Counted from the first letter of the stretch, positions 22,250 through 33,720 are shown. The stretch: DNA of 64,000 bases from Liopterus haemorrhoidalis (GCA_963971575.1 OZ020616.1:34576306-34640305); one strand, 5' to 3'. The notes: a model not told the origin generated them from the sequence alone. Program-made: numbers and translations.

Positions 22250-23204
22250 CAGCAGCGGAGAAAGGCAGGGGCGAAGGGGCACAGGCCCAGGGCGCCACGC
22301 TGTTAGGGGCGCAGAAAAGAGCGTTGAAATATACACATCCTCAGTACCGTACCTCGAAATTTATGAAGGGAGGTTGCAAAAAGTATGATTTCACTTATTT
22401 TTGTTTGGAACAAAAATATCAATTCTATTTCTATATCAATATGTGTCTCTACTTATTAGTTGCTGCGCCCGGCTTCGCTCGGGGACAGTTCGTTATTATA
22501 GACCTACATTTTCTTGGAACTTACAACATACCTACTCGTAATTAGGCAATAGGACATAAGGCAATACTATATACTTGAGTAAGGTCAAAATTAAACTGAA
22601 CAGGATTACTTATCTGAAAGTTTCTTTATAAACAATATTTTTAGTATTATTATTAGGCGCCAGCAGGTAAAAGTTGTTGCTAGAACTGACATGCGAACAC
22701 GCTACAGAGAATTGCCCATGCGGGAAGCATGGACTCCACAAAACAACGCCAACTATTTTCAGGGTTTGACCCTGCAACTGGATTAGTGTATGAATCGTGT
22801 ACCAATCTTGCCGATGACGAAACGTATGTTGTAGTGATAATTTCAAGAAAATGCGTTCAATATTAACAAAAAACATTTCATTTCACCTGCGCGTACAAAT
22901 TATAACTTTGGAACTACTGAACTGATTTTAATGAAACAGAACCAAAAATTTAACCAGATGATGTAGCTACACATAGAAAAAAAAAAAGAACAAAAAAAAA
23001 ACGCATGTAAGACGGATCAGAAGTTCTCGAGGGAAATTATAAAAATAATATTTCTTTAATTCTGTTAATATTGTTGTCCTTGAACAATTGAACGGTGCCA
23101 CGTGACTCCAACCTCTCTAGTCGGTACGCCACTGCACATTTTAATAGGAGGGCGCAGTTTGACTGGTTTTGCCCCGGGCGCCAAAGGAGTTAGCGCCGGC
23201 TCTG
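22250..23204. mobile_element. hAT-like composite element, 8-bp TSD
   Basis: 955 bp, CAGCAGCGGAG to GCGCCGGCTCTG, flanked by GCTACGAC at 22242-22249 and 23205-23212. The inside includes a CpG-richer stretch ('ctgcgcccggcttcgctcgg') and a region near 22680-22880 of unknown origin. The right end resembles the CAGAGCC MITE family. Confidence 0.75.
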
Positions 23205-23212
23205 GCTACGAC

Positions 23213-23744
23213 GTAGATTCACCAGGCGTCTGAGTAAAAATTATTTGATGTATGTCTCCGCAGCGCGAACATTAGGACCCAAAGGGTTAATAATTCAAAT
23301 ACATACATCTAAATAATGAAACCAGATTTTATACATCTCAAAATGTGACTGTCATGTGATGGTCAACATTAACCATTGAATTTTATTCAGGGAATAGGAT
23401 ATATCAAGCCTACTGATAATATATTCAGGTAGTTATTTTGATCTGGGAAGTCTATGTCCACGTCCACCTACACTACAGTGTTAATAAGTCAGATATACTT
23501 CCCACTCCTTGCTGCTGACGTCACTAGTTATCGATGTTCGAGGTACGTCCCTTTGTAATTCGCTTATGCTTCCAATATTCACATATTGGTAGTAGTATGT
23601 ACCTATGAATATATTATTTCGTGAGAATAACTTATACATAAGTAAAATACCTTTACTAGTAAATTTCCAGTAAATAAAGTTTACATACGAGGCATACATT
23701 TTAAGTTTTTACAAAAACTAAGAAAGAAATGTTTTTTTTTTTGG
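23213..23744. other. unassigned DNA
   Basis: Little recognised. A 72-codon minus frame at 23699-23481 has no motif. Confidence 0.4.
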
Positions 23745-24830
23745 AACAAACTGTTTTTACTTTTCAAAATATTTGCCTTTAAGATTTATACACTTTTACA
23801 TACGTTCAAACCAATTCTCGAAATATATTTTCCACGCTGAAGTTGGTATCTCAAAAACATGGTTTTCGAAGGTTTCAACAGCTTATTGAGGTGATGAAAA
23901 TCGCTGTCCACGCATTTTTTGTTTGACATTGGGGAACAAAAAAAAAGACATTAGGGGATAAATCAGGTGAATACGTTTTTGAAAATGTGAAATGTTTTTC
24001 TCCTTCAAATAATCAATTGTTTGCCGTGCTGTGTGGGAGCTTGCATTGTCATGATGAAGAATGCTGCGACGTTTTTGGCTGTGTTTCCGTATTTTGTCAA
24101 TGACTTTTGGTAAACAAATTGTTGTATACTATTCAGCATTAACTGTACAACCGAAGAAACAAGCGACCATTTTCTTGGAAGTGCTTCGTGAACGAACAAC
24201 TATTGTGAGTTTCGGTCCACCTTGGAAGACACAAACAGTGGATCGTTGCTTAGTTTCCGGCTCATATGAATAAATCCAAGTTCGTCACCTGTAACGATGT
24301 TGTGTACGGATTTTGCACTGCCTAGGTTGAATCTTTTTAGCATTCCCTTACACCAATCAACACGAGCCTTTTTTTTAGCTTCGGTCAAATTATGCGGAAT
24401 CCAGCGGGAACAAATCTTTTTCACAGCTAAATATTTATGCAAAATCAAATGTATTGCAGTCTACGATATATGCCAAAGGATGCCTCTATCTCACGGTAAG
24501 TCACATACCGATCTTCTTCAATCATTTTGCGTACAGCATCGATGTTTTTTGGAATCACAACCGATTTTGGTCGACGTTCACGAGATTCATCACTGACAGA
24601 TGCACGACCACGACGAAATTCTGCAAATCAGTTGTAAACAGTCTTTTCTGATGGTGCTTCATTACCAAAAGTTGGACGTAGCGAATCTATGCATTTTTGT
24701 TGAGTACGGCCTTTACTAAAATCGTAAAATATCATCCAACAATAAACGAAAAAATAGGTGACCCTCGTATTATGGTCAACTTTGTTCATCTAATTTTTTC
24801 CTCTAACTTACAAATCGTTTTTTCGTGAAA
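23745..24830 (-). pseudogene. mariner-like transposase, heavily decayed
   Basis: Across several minus-strand frames the order of a mariner transposase is kept: ICSRWIPHNLTEAKKKARVD, then VTGDELGFIHMS (first Asp, codon at 24286-24284), TSKKMVACFFG, IILHHDNASSHTARQTIDYL-type sequence (second Asp at 24050-24048) and a C-terminal YISRIGLN region. Where the third Asp should be, SPN is followed by Val (codon 23949-23947). There are numerous stops and frameshifts, and the second-to-third spacing is 4 bases short of the 34-residue rule. It is inactive. I could not find terminal inverted repeats. Confidence 0.8.
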
Positions 24831-24869
24831 AACCATATTCCCTCTACCTTGCTGCATCGTTTATATCAA

Positions 24870-27580
24870 TCTATATATATAAAATCGTAACTAAGCTACC
24901 TACTCATAATCAACGCCCAGCCCAAACCACTGAACCTACAATCATGAAATTCGGCGAGTATATTCCCTCCATGACGTAAGCACCCACTAAGAACGGATTT
25001 TTCGAAACTCATCCTCTAAGTGGGTGAAAAGGGGGTTAAAAGGGGTAAAATGTGACTTCACGGTTTCCTTAATATCTCTTACGTCCAATAAGATATCGAC
25101 TTGGTTTTTGCTTACAAAGATTACTCATGTAAATATTAAAAAACTTATTTCAGGATTTTGTGCTAATCGACCCCTAAAGGGGTGAATCAACAATCAGGGT
25201 GAATTATAGAACCCTTCGCATCTTCTGTGTTTATTGTGTTATAACATTCCTTTTTGGCGTATAGGTGTCTTTTTAAAATATTTAGAAAGTGTTTTGACAG
25301 TTTTTTTAAATTTCACCCCTAAATGGCTAAATTGGTATTTTTTATTCAATAGAATTTCGTCTTGACAAAAAAACATAAAATTCGGGGAGTATATCCCTTT
25401 TATGACTTAAGAACCCCCTAAGAAATCATTTTTCGAAATTCGACCTCTCAGGGGTGAAAAGGGGTGAAATGTGTTTACACGGATTTCTCAATTTCTTTTA
25501 GGTCAATAATATATCGCCTTGGTTTTTGCTTAAAAAGATTATCCATTAAAATGTTAAAAAGCCTATTTCAAGATTTTGTCCTAATCATCCCCTAAAAGGG
25601 TGAATCTACAATCAGGGACAATTATAGAACCCTTCGCATCTTCTGTGTTTATTGTGTTATAACATTCCTTTTTGGCATATAGGTGTCTTTTTAAAATATT
25701 TAGAAAGTGTTTTGACAGTTTTTTTAAATTTCACCCCTAAAGGGCTAAATTGGTATTTTTTATTCAATAGAATTTCGTCTTGACAAAGAAACATAAAATT
25801 CGGGGAGTATATCCCTTTTATGACTTAAAAACCCCCTAAGAAACCATTTTTCGAAATTCGACCTCTCAGGGGTGACAAGGGGTGAAATGTGTTTACACGA
25901 ATTCCTCAATTTCTTTTAGGTCAATAATATATCGCCTTGGTTTTTGCTTATAAAGATTATCCTTATAAATGTTAAAAAACCTATTTCAAGATTTTATCCT
26001 AATCATCCCCTAAAAGGGTGAATGTACAATCAGGGACAATTATAGAACCCGCCGTATTTTCTGTGTTGGTTGAGTTATAAAATTCCTATTTGGCATATAG
26101 ATGTCTTTTTAAAATATCTCGAAATGATTTAGACAGTTTTTCAAAATTTCACCCCTAAAGGGGTAATTGGGAATTTTTAATTTGATAAAACATTCCTTGA
26201 ACATAGATACATAATATTCGCAAAGTATATTCCCTCCATGAGGTAAGCACCCATTGACGAGATTTTTCGAAATTCAACCCCTAAGGAGTGAAAAGGGGTG
26301 AAATGTGATTGCAAGAATTCCTCAATACCTCTTAGGACTAATAAGATTTCGTCTCGGATTTTGCTTAAAAAGATTACCCATATAAATGCCGAAAACTTAT
26401 TTCAGGATTTTGTCTAAATCAAACCCTATGTGGTGAATTAACCAACCCTTCGTATTTACTGTGTTTATTGACTTATAACATTCCTTTTTGGCATATCGGT
26501 GTCTTTTTAAAATATGTCGAATTGGTTTTGACAGTTTTTTTAAATTTCACCCCTTAAAGGGTAAATGGGTATTTTCAACTCAATAGAACGTCATCTGGAC
26601 AAGATACATGAAATTCGTAAAGTATATTCCCTCTATGACGAGATTTTTCTAAATTCAACCCCTAAAGGGGTGAAATGTGATATCAAGTATTCCTTAATAT
26701 CTCTTAGGACCAATAACATATCGACTTGGCTTTTGCTTATAAAGATAACCTATACAAATGCCGAAAAATTAATTTCAGGATTCTTTCCTAATCAACCCCT
26801 AAAGGGGTAAATCTATAATCGGGGTGAATTATACAACCCGTCGTATTTTCTGTGTTTATTGAGTTATAACATTCCTTTTTGGTACACCGGTGTCTTTTTC
26901 AAATATATCGAAATAGTTTTGACAGTTTTTTTAAATTTCACCTCTAAAGGGGTAAATGGGTATTTTTATTCGATAGAACTTCCCGTGGATATAGAGACAT
27001 GAAATTCGGGAAGTATATTCCTTCCGTGATGTAAGCACTCACAAAGTAGAGATTTTTCGAAATTCGAGCCCAAAAGGGGTGAAATGTGATTTGAAGGATT
27101 CCTCAATATACCTTAGGACCAATGAGATATTGACTTGGTTTTTGATTCCAAAGGTTACCCAAACAAATTTTTGAAACTTTAATTCAGGATTTTGCCCTAT
27201 TCAACCCCTAAAGCGGTGAATCTACATTTGGAGTGAATTATAGAAACCTTTTTATTTCCTGAGTTACAACATTCCATTTTGCTACATAATTTTTTATTTA
27301 AAATTTTTAGAAAGCGTTTTGAAAGTTTTTTAAATTTCATCCCTAAAGGGGTAAATTGGTATTTTTTATTCGAAAGAACGTCCCTTGACATAGAGATATG
27401 AAATTCAGTAACATGTTTAGTAACGAACTGAAAATTTTACACTAATGAGCCTTTAACGGGGTGAATCTACACATGAGGAGAGAGTAAGCAATGTGATCTA
27501 TAGAGAACCATGACTTATAATAATTGCACGGTGATGGCAGACCGTCAATATACCGTAGCGAAGCACGGGTACTCAGCTAG
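24870..27580 (+). mobile_element. non-autonomous Helitron 2
   Basis: TCTATATATATAAAATCG at 24870 follows A. The 3' end has the same ACCGTAGCGAAGCACGGGT hairpin and CTAG (27577-27580) before T, so the insertion lies between A and T as Helitrons do. It has no Rep/helicase. Interior: about six units of roughly 410 bp, related to the 290-bp unit of Helitron 1 with an extra segment ('ttcggggagtatatccct') that resembles the element's own 5' region. Confidence 0.9.
24950..27420. repeat. 410-bp tandem array inside Helitron 2
   Basis: The landmark 'cctcaatttcttttagg' and variants recur near 25060, 25471, 25888, 26314, 26675 and 27083. Units 25200-25980 are especially alike. Confidence 0.8.
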
Positions 27581-27818
27581 TTATAAATATATTTCATGGG
27601 ATAGATTGAGTTGTATTGGGGGCCAGATGTTTAAAAATCACAGAGGACGAGTGGAAGATTTTCCGATATTTATTTGAGAATGCGGGGAAGAAATTCTGAA
27701 AATCAATTATGGACAGGGGGAATGGGGAAATTCAGAAAATCCTTTGAGGACAGTAGATGGGTAGTGACTCTAAAACAAACAAAAAAATTTATGTGAAGTG
27801 TGAATTTTCACACATTTC
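27581..27818. other. unassigned spacer
   Basis: G-richer DNA without recognised features. The last 30 bases hold 'gtgtgaattttcacac', a palindrome also beside the other family A copies. Confidence 0.4.
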
Positions 27819-28345
27819 AGGGTTTCGCAGGTATTTAGTAAGTGAATAATGATTATTTGGAATGCCAAAACAAATTTTATGTTAAATTTTTTTTTTTTTT
27901 TGTTAATTTTAATTCGAATGCCTAATACCATTATGTTAGTTTCTAAATATGTGCAGTATTTTTTTTTTTATATAGCAAGGTTCAATAAAATTTTGAAAAA
28001 ATTCCTCTTAGATAGATATATAATCTAAAAATATTAAGTGAAGGCGGAATGCTGAGTGTGTAGGACATATTTTTCCTTGTAGTTTTCACTGTAAAATGAA
28101 CAATATTTTAAAAATAATTTATCATTTCTTAATCTAAGAGCTTTAAAAACAAATTTTATGTTAAAATATTTTTATGTTAATTTTAATTCGAGTGACTAAT
28201 ACCAATATTTAGGTTTCTTAATATGTGCAGTATTTTTTTTTTTATATAGCAAGGTTCATTAAGATTTTGAAAATTGCGCCTATGGCTTCATTGGTTGTTT
28301 CTAGTCATAGCTGCTCCCTTTGATTTCGTGTAGGTACATTCAAAC

Positions 28346-28362
28346 AGAATTAAATTATAATT
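28346..28362. repeat. 17-bp target duplication, left
   Basis: AGAATTAAATTATAATT, repeated exactly at 30604-30620. In the uninterrupted family A copies (near 56280 and 52195) this sequence occurs once. Confidence 0.85.
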
Positions 28363-28613
28363 GACAGAGGAGTCCGTGTATTCTCGGTGAAACATATTTA
28401 AAATAAGATTAATAAATAAAACACTCGGTAAGTTTCACAAATATCAGTTTAATATACTCTATACGTATTTCAGCAGTGACGCCATCAACAGGAGTTTCAA
28501 TTACAAACTAAACTTATTTTTTAACAAATACATTTAGTGGGAACAAATATTATGGTAGGGAATACAAGTGTAAACCATATTGGCAGACAAGGGAAAAAAG
28601 AGAAAAAAGTTAT

Positions 28614-29460
28614 TTACCGATTTATTAGGGGTGAGTTGTAAACGTCAATCTGGTCATTCATTAAGGGAATTCCAGAGTTAATATTTTTGTGAATTTCTCG
28701 GTATTCTAAAAGGTTCAGTTTAAGGCTTTTATTGTGTATGTGTAGGATTTTGAAGTCATTGACGGAAAGGTTATGATTATTGGAAATCATATGTTCTGCT
28801 ATGTTGGACTGTTCTACTTTATTATTTTGGATGGCTTTCAAATGTTCACCAAATCTTGTAGCAAATTTTCGACCAGTTTGGCCTATAAATATAGTTGAGC
28901 AATCTTGGCACGATGCTTGATAAACTCCACTTTTGTTGTGTAAATCAGTTTTATCTAATTTATTATTAACGAGTAAATTTTTAATTGTATGTTTATTATA
29001 AAAGGCTGGGTTATATTTGATTTCTTTAATTTTGATCCTATTTTGAAACTAACCTGGCCGTAAAAGGGTATTTTTTTATAAATTTTTGTATCAGGTATAC
29101 TTGGGGGATAAAAATATGTTAATAAAAGTTTTTTGCGCTTTTTTCTAATAATTTTGTCAATTTCAGCCTTGTTATAACCGTTATTAATTGCAATTTTGTA
29201 AATGGTTTGTAATTCCAGATTGTAGTCTTCATCAGAGAGTGGAACTTTTAATAATCGGTCTACATAACAATTGAAAGCAGCCATTTTAGTATTATAAGGA
29301 TGTGAAGATGAAGCAGGAATGATGGTGTTAGTATATGTCGGTTTTCTATAGATTTTGAAGTTGAGTTTAGAACAAGAATGTGAGATGGAAAGGTCTAAGA
29401 AATTTAAAGAGCGATTATTTTCTATCTCCATAGTAAATTTTATTGAAGGATTGATATCGT
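28614..29460 (-). pseudogene. Penelope-like RT end plus GIY-YIG, left arm
   Basis: Read leftwards from the centre. RT end: FTMEIENNRSLNFLDLSISH (29431 on). Linker: LLTYFYPPSIPDTKIYKKIP and FYGQVSFKIGSK. After a frameshift near 29009, where a C run has three bases against four in the other arm, the frame continues with the GIY-YIG nuclease (GVYQASCQDCSTIYIGQTGR) and AEHMISNNHNLSVND, ending at 28614. Penelope-like proteins join an RT to this nuclease, which cuts target DNA. The RT palm with its catalytic Asp residues is lost by 5' truncation. Confidence 0.88.
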
Positions 29461-29544
29461 TAATATTTATATTTTATTATATATAATATATAAATATATA
29501 ATATATATTAAGATATAATTTATATTTATATATATAATTTTATT

Positions 29545-30394
29545 AACGATATCAATCCTTCAATAAAATTTACTATGGAGATAGAAAATAATCGCTCTTT
29601 AAATTTCTTAGACCTTTCCATCTCACATTCTTGTTCTAAACTCAACTTCAAAATCTATAGAAAACCGACATATACTGACACCATCATTCCTGCTTCATCT
29701 TCACATCCTTATAATACTAAAATGGCTGCTTTCAATTGTTATGTAGACCGATTATTAAAAGTTCCACTCTCTGATGAAGACTACAATCTGGAATTACAAA
29801 CCATTTACAAAATTGCAATTAATAACGGTTATAACAAGGCTGAAATTGACAAAATTATTAGAAAAAAGCGCAAAAAACTTTTATTAACATATTTTTATCC
29901 CCCAAGTATACCTGATACAAAAATTTATAAAAAAAATACCCTTTTACGGCCAGGTTAGTTTCAAAATAGGATCAAAATTAAAGAAATCAAATATAACCCC
30001 AGCCTTTTATAATAAACATACAATTAAAAATTTACTCGTTAATAATAAATTAGATAAAACTGATTTACACAACAAAAGTGGAGTTTATCAAGCATCGTGC
30101 CAAGATTGCTCAACTATATATATAGGCCAAACTGGTCGAAAATTTGCTACAAGATTTGGTGAACATTTGAAAGCCATCCAAAATAATAAAGTAGAACAGT
30201 CCAACATAGCAGAACATATGATTTCCAATAATCATAACCTTTCCGTCAATGACTTCAAAATCCTACACATACACAATAAAAGCCTTAAACTGAACCTTTT
30301 AGAATACCGAGAAATTCACAAAAATATTAACTCTGGAATTCCCTTAATGAATGACCAGATTGACGTTTACAACTCACCCCTAATAAATCGGTAA
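29545..30394 (+). pseudogene. Penelope-like RT end plus GIY-YIG, right arm
   Basis: Mirror of the left arm with very few differences (TDTIIP for TNTIIP). Frame 29545-29958 covers the RT end and linker, then breaks where an A run has eight bases against seven in the left arm. The shifted frame continues to 30394, with GIY-YIG residues GVY at 30080-30088 and YIG at 30119-30127, Arg at 30137, then MNDQIDVYNSPLINR. Each arm is therefore broken at a different homopolymer and is intact where the other is broken. Neither makes a whole product. Confidence 0.88.
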
Positions 30395-30603
30395 ATAACT
30401 TTTTTCTCTTTTTTCCCTTATCTGCCAATATGGTTTACACTTGTATTCCCTACCATAATATTTGTTCCCACTAAATGTATTTGTTAAAAAATAAGTTTAG
30501 TTTGTAATTGAAACTCCTGTTGATGGCGTCACTGCCGAAATACGTATAGAGTATATTAAACTGATATTTGTGAAACTTACCGAGTGTTTTATTTATTAAT
30601 CTT

Positions 30604-30620
30604 AGAATTAAATTATAATT
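30604..30620. repeat. 17-bp target duplication, right
   Basis: Exact copy of 28346-28362. Confidence 0.85.
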
Positions 30621-30749
30621 TCAACAATTTCCACTGGTTATTAAATTTACGCTTTTAAAAATTAAATGCAACATTTGCCAAAATATAACTAGAATTTTGA
30701 AAAAATAATTTAAACAAAATAAAAATGCAAAAATAAAAAATAATATTGT

Positions 30750-30823
30750 CTCTTCTCGTGGGATTCGAACTCATTTTCTTGGGCAGAACGCTAGTACCGT
30801 AACCATTGCACCAAGACACACGT
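30750..30823 (-). other. tRNA-like segment in family A copy 1
   Basis: Minus strand: TTGGTGCAATGGTTA (A-box-like) and GAGTTCGAATCCC (B-box-like) about 45 bases apart, followed by GAGAAGAGAC and a T-rich run. It sits at the same place as the segments in copies 2 and 3, but the sequence between the boxes differs. The cloverleaf stems pair poorly. Confidence 0.55.
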
Positions 30824-31300
30824 TACAGTTTAGTGTGTTATATAACTATAAGTTTTCAACATTATTAGCAAAAAAACACAAACAATGCATTTTTTTCCGA
30901 AAAACATAATCTGATCAAAAATTCCTGATGTACTATTCCGGTTCACACCAATGTACATTACTTAGAATTTTTTCAGATTTTTAGTTTAAACCATCTGGGC
31001 TACAGGGTGTGGTACAAAAGTTTTTTTGCACAATTTTGGCAAAAATCGCTTCAAAATAATTTATTTTGCAAAAATAAAAATTTGATCGTTAATCCACGTA
31101 CCAAGGGCTTTCATTTGATACCCTACTCAGAATTTTAAAAAAATATTTCTTTTTTCGATGAGCACATATTTGTTTATATTTTTAGGGGGATATGTTTTTT
31201 AGATGTTTTAGTATTTTTCCTATGTGCGGGTCAAAGAGTTGTATAAGCATGCCAAATTTCAACTCTCTAGCTTTAGCTGTTTGGCTACAATTTTTACCGA

Positions 31301-31346
<46 letters not shown>

Positions 31347-31393
31347 GACAAAATGACGGTATAAGGGTTTTTTGGTCATACCTACAAAACCCT

Positions 31394-31603
31394 AAAAATG
31401 GGACAGAAATTTCGTGCGAGCCGTTTCACATTGCTGGAAGCATCCTGCCCGCGAGCCGCAGGCTGGAAACCATTGCAGTATATGGATCAAAAAGTGTCCC
31501 CCCAAATATTTTACTCACCAGCCGCTACTGCTCGTATGCAGGGCCGTCTTAGGCCCTGTAGGGGCCCTTGGGCACAGAGAGTTTGGGAACCTTTTAGAAA
31601 GTC
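31394..31603. other. mixed short fragments
   Basis: Includes 'cgcgagccgcaggctgg' and, at about 31540, CAGGGCCGTCTTAGG, which looks like one end of a hAT MITE without a partner. Confidence 0.4.
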
Positions 31604-32255
31604 ACAAAAAAAATCAGCTGTGGCCACCACAGGACCGACCGCCATCATAAAATATGTGTATAAAATACATTCTAACAGCAGAGTAGAAATAACTTGGCCT
31701 AATATTTTCTAACAGAGATATTATTTATCATGACCATGGAAACGTTACATATAAGTATGAAAGAATTGAGAAAATTTTACAAAATTTGTCGAAATTTTTC
31801 GTTTTATCAAAAAACGTCTCAAATAAAAGTTATTAGTTATTGTATTTATAGCAACTTTTGTTCAATAAATTTTTTCGAATTATTTTTCTGTTGCTAAATA
31901 TTCGCAAAAATCTTAAAATTGACACGAGTAAACTCCCATTTCTAGTCAACCGATTTTTACCAAAAGTTGATCAACTCGTGTCATTGATGTCAAAAGCTTA
32001 AATATGCAGTTTCATAAAAATCCTTTTAGCCTAATTTGCTCTGCACGTGTACACAGACAGACGGACAGACAGACGAACACACAGACGGACAGACAGACGG
32101 ACAGACAGACGGACAGACAGACCGACAGACATCATGCTAAAAATAGTCAAAACGTTATGTAGGGACCTCAATTCGTGGAGATCCATCGAAATCTCGAAAT
32201 GACAAAATCGGTATGATCACAATACATACCTCCCTTATATATGTTGACGGTTGGT
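31604..32255 (-). mobile_element. family B element, left member of an inverted pair
   Basis: Matches 62334-63245 in reverse, from 'tcagctgtggccaccacagg' to 'tatatatgttgacggttggt', including an interrupted (GACA/GACG) tract at 32043-32130. No coding. Confidence 0.85.
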
Positions 32256-32507
32256 AAAAAGTGAATGAAAACAATAGTATGTACCTCTATTTATTATGGT
32301 TAGCTTTATACAAATCAAATATAAGTGAAGTGATTACTAATTTGAGAATTGGACTTACGTTAATGATGATGGTTTCTTTCGGGATTTCTGTTGTGCAAAA
32401 TCTTCTATTATGCCCTCAAAGTCTAATTTTTGAAGGATAACACTTTCTATGCACATGATTGACAAATTAGTAAGTCGTTCTTGTAACATAGTCGTTCGTA
32501 ATTCATT
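32256..32507 (-). pseudogene. hAT transposase C-terminal fragment between two family B copies
   Basis: The minus frame reads NELRTTMLQERLTNLSIMC, then IESVILQKLDFEGIIEDFAQ and QKSRK before a stop. It matches the end of hAT transposases of the ZMYM1/TTF-finger type, which finish with a similar leucine-rich helix and an acidic IIxDFA block. Only about 45 residues remain, bounded on both sides by family B ends. Confidence 0.65.
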
Positions 32508-32636
32508 ACCGACCGCCAACATATATAAGGGAGGTATTGTGATCATACCGATTTTGACATTTCGAGATTTCGATGAATCTCCACGAATTGAGGTCCCTAC
32601 ATAACGTTTTGACTATTTTTAGCATGATGTCTGTCG

Positions 32637-32668
<32 letters not shown>

Positions 32669-32669
32669 A

Positions 32670-32702
<33 letters not shown>

Positions 32703-33092
32703 GTACACGTGCATAGTAAATTCGGCTAAAAACATTTTTATGAAACTTCATATTTAAGCTTCTGCCATCAATGGCACGAGTTGATCGGTTGAGTAAAAAT
32801 CGGTTGACTAGAAATGGGAGTTTACTCGTGCCGATTTTAAGATTTTTGCGAATATTTAGCAACAGCAAAATATTTCAAAAAAAATTATTTAACAAAAGTT
32901 GCTATAAATGCAATAACTAATAACTCTTATTTGAGACGTTTTTTGATAAAACGAACAATTTCGAAAAAAATTTGTAAAATTTTTTTATCTATTTTTTCAT
33001 CCTTACCTACGTGTATGTAACGTTTCCATGGTCATGATAAATAACATCTCTGTTAGAAAATATTGAGTCAAGTTATTTCTACTCTGCTGCTA

Positions 33093-33422
33093 TAGTGCGT
33101 TCAAAGGTGAGTATGCAGTACAGAGCATATGGAGTAGTTCTTTTTCATACTCTCAAATGGGTTTACACAATGACACTATCCTTTTCTTGCTTGTCGACGT
33201 TGCCAGCTCTAAAACGCGCTGATCTGTGAAGACGCAGTATTCTACAAATGGCCATTTGTGTTTGTTGACTGTTATTTTGAGTTTTATAAGAGTTGATTTT
33301 TGTAAATCATACGAGTTTTTCATATTATTATAATTGACACATTCGACACTTTTACAACATTTGGCAACACCGCTCCCATTTTCCATAAGAGCTATACTGC
33401 AAACTCACCTTCGAACGCACTA
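33093..33422. mobile_element. MITE with TA target duplication
   Basis: 330 bp. TAGTGCGTTCAAAGGTGAGT and the near-complement at the right, flanked by TA (33091-33092, 33423-33424). The empty site 'gctgctagaatg' at 63178 confirms the ends. Confidence 0.88.
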
Positions 33423-33442
33423 TAGAATGTATTTTATACAAG

Positions 33443-33653
33443 CAGCACCGTAGCAACGGGGTGGCGTCGGGGCATTTGCCACGGGCGCGAGGTCTTATTA
33501 GGAGCGCCATTGCGGGTGAAAACCTTTTTTTTGCTCTTCACTTGAATTTGAGATGTGAGGATCTTTTTTTTGCTTTTCATTTGCTTTTGGGGGAGCAAAT
33601 TTTATCAATTTACTTCATTTGCCAATTGCGCCGAAAACATTGCTACGTCACTG
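33443..33653. mobile_element. hAT MITE, 8-bp TSD
   Basis: 211 bp, CAGCACCGTAGCAACG to CATTGCTACGTCACTG, flanked by TATACAAG at 33435-33442 and 33654-33661. The empty site is present at 63195. Confidence 0.92.
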
Positions 33654-33720
33654 TATACAAGTACTTTGTGATGGCGGTCGGTCCCGTGGTGGCTACAGCT
33701 GATTTTTTTAAATTCTTTTT

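Larger units (their letters stand above)
28363..30603. mobile_element. head-to-head Penelope-like dimer
   Basis: Two 5'-truncated Penelope-like copies face away from an AT-rich centre (29461-29546), forming a palindrome of about 1.1-kb arms (28404-30605). The left copy has about 40 extra bases at its 3' end. The 17-bp duplication outside shows the pair went in as one unit. Confidence 0.88.
27819..31393 (-). mobile_element. family A element copy 1, split by a Penelope-like insertion
   Basis: The ends are AGGGTTTCGCAGGTA at 27819 and TACCTACAAAACCCT ending at 31393. Without the 2.26-kb insertion it is about 1.3 kb. Reading on the minus strand from 31393 it has the (GTCT)n tract (31301-31345), 'aaatttggcatgcttataca', the conserved body, a tRNA-like segment (30823-30750) and the 3' part. 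The 3' part carries a direct duplication: 'atatgtgcagtattttttt' and surrounding sequence occur near 27945 and again near 28225. Confidence 0.85.
32508..33720 (+). mobile_element. family B element, right member, with two nested MITEs
   Basis: Begins ACCGACCGCCAACATATATA and runs through (TGTC)n at 32630-32702 and 'actcgtgccgattttaagat' to 'gtggctacagctga'. Two insertions lie in its right part. The uninterrupted sequence is seen at 63170-63245. Confidence 0.85.

Noticed and set aside
30750..30823. Functional tRNA gene
   Set aside because: A and B boxes are visible but the T and acceptor stems pair poorly, and the sequence lies inside a repeated element. Kept only as tRNA-like.
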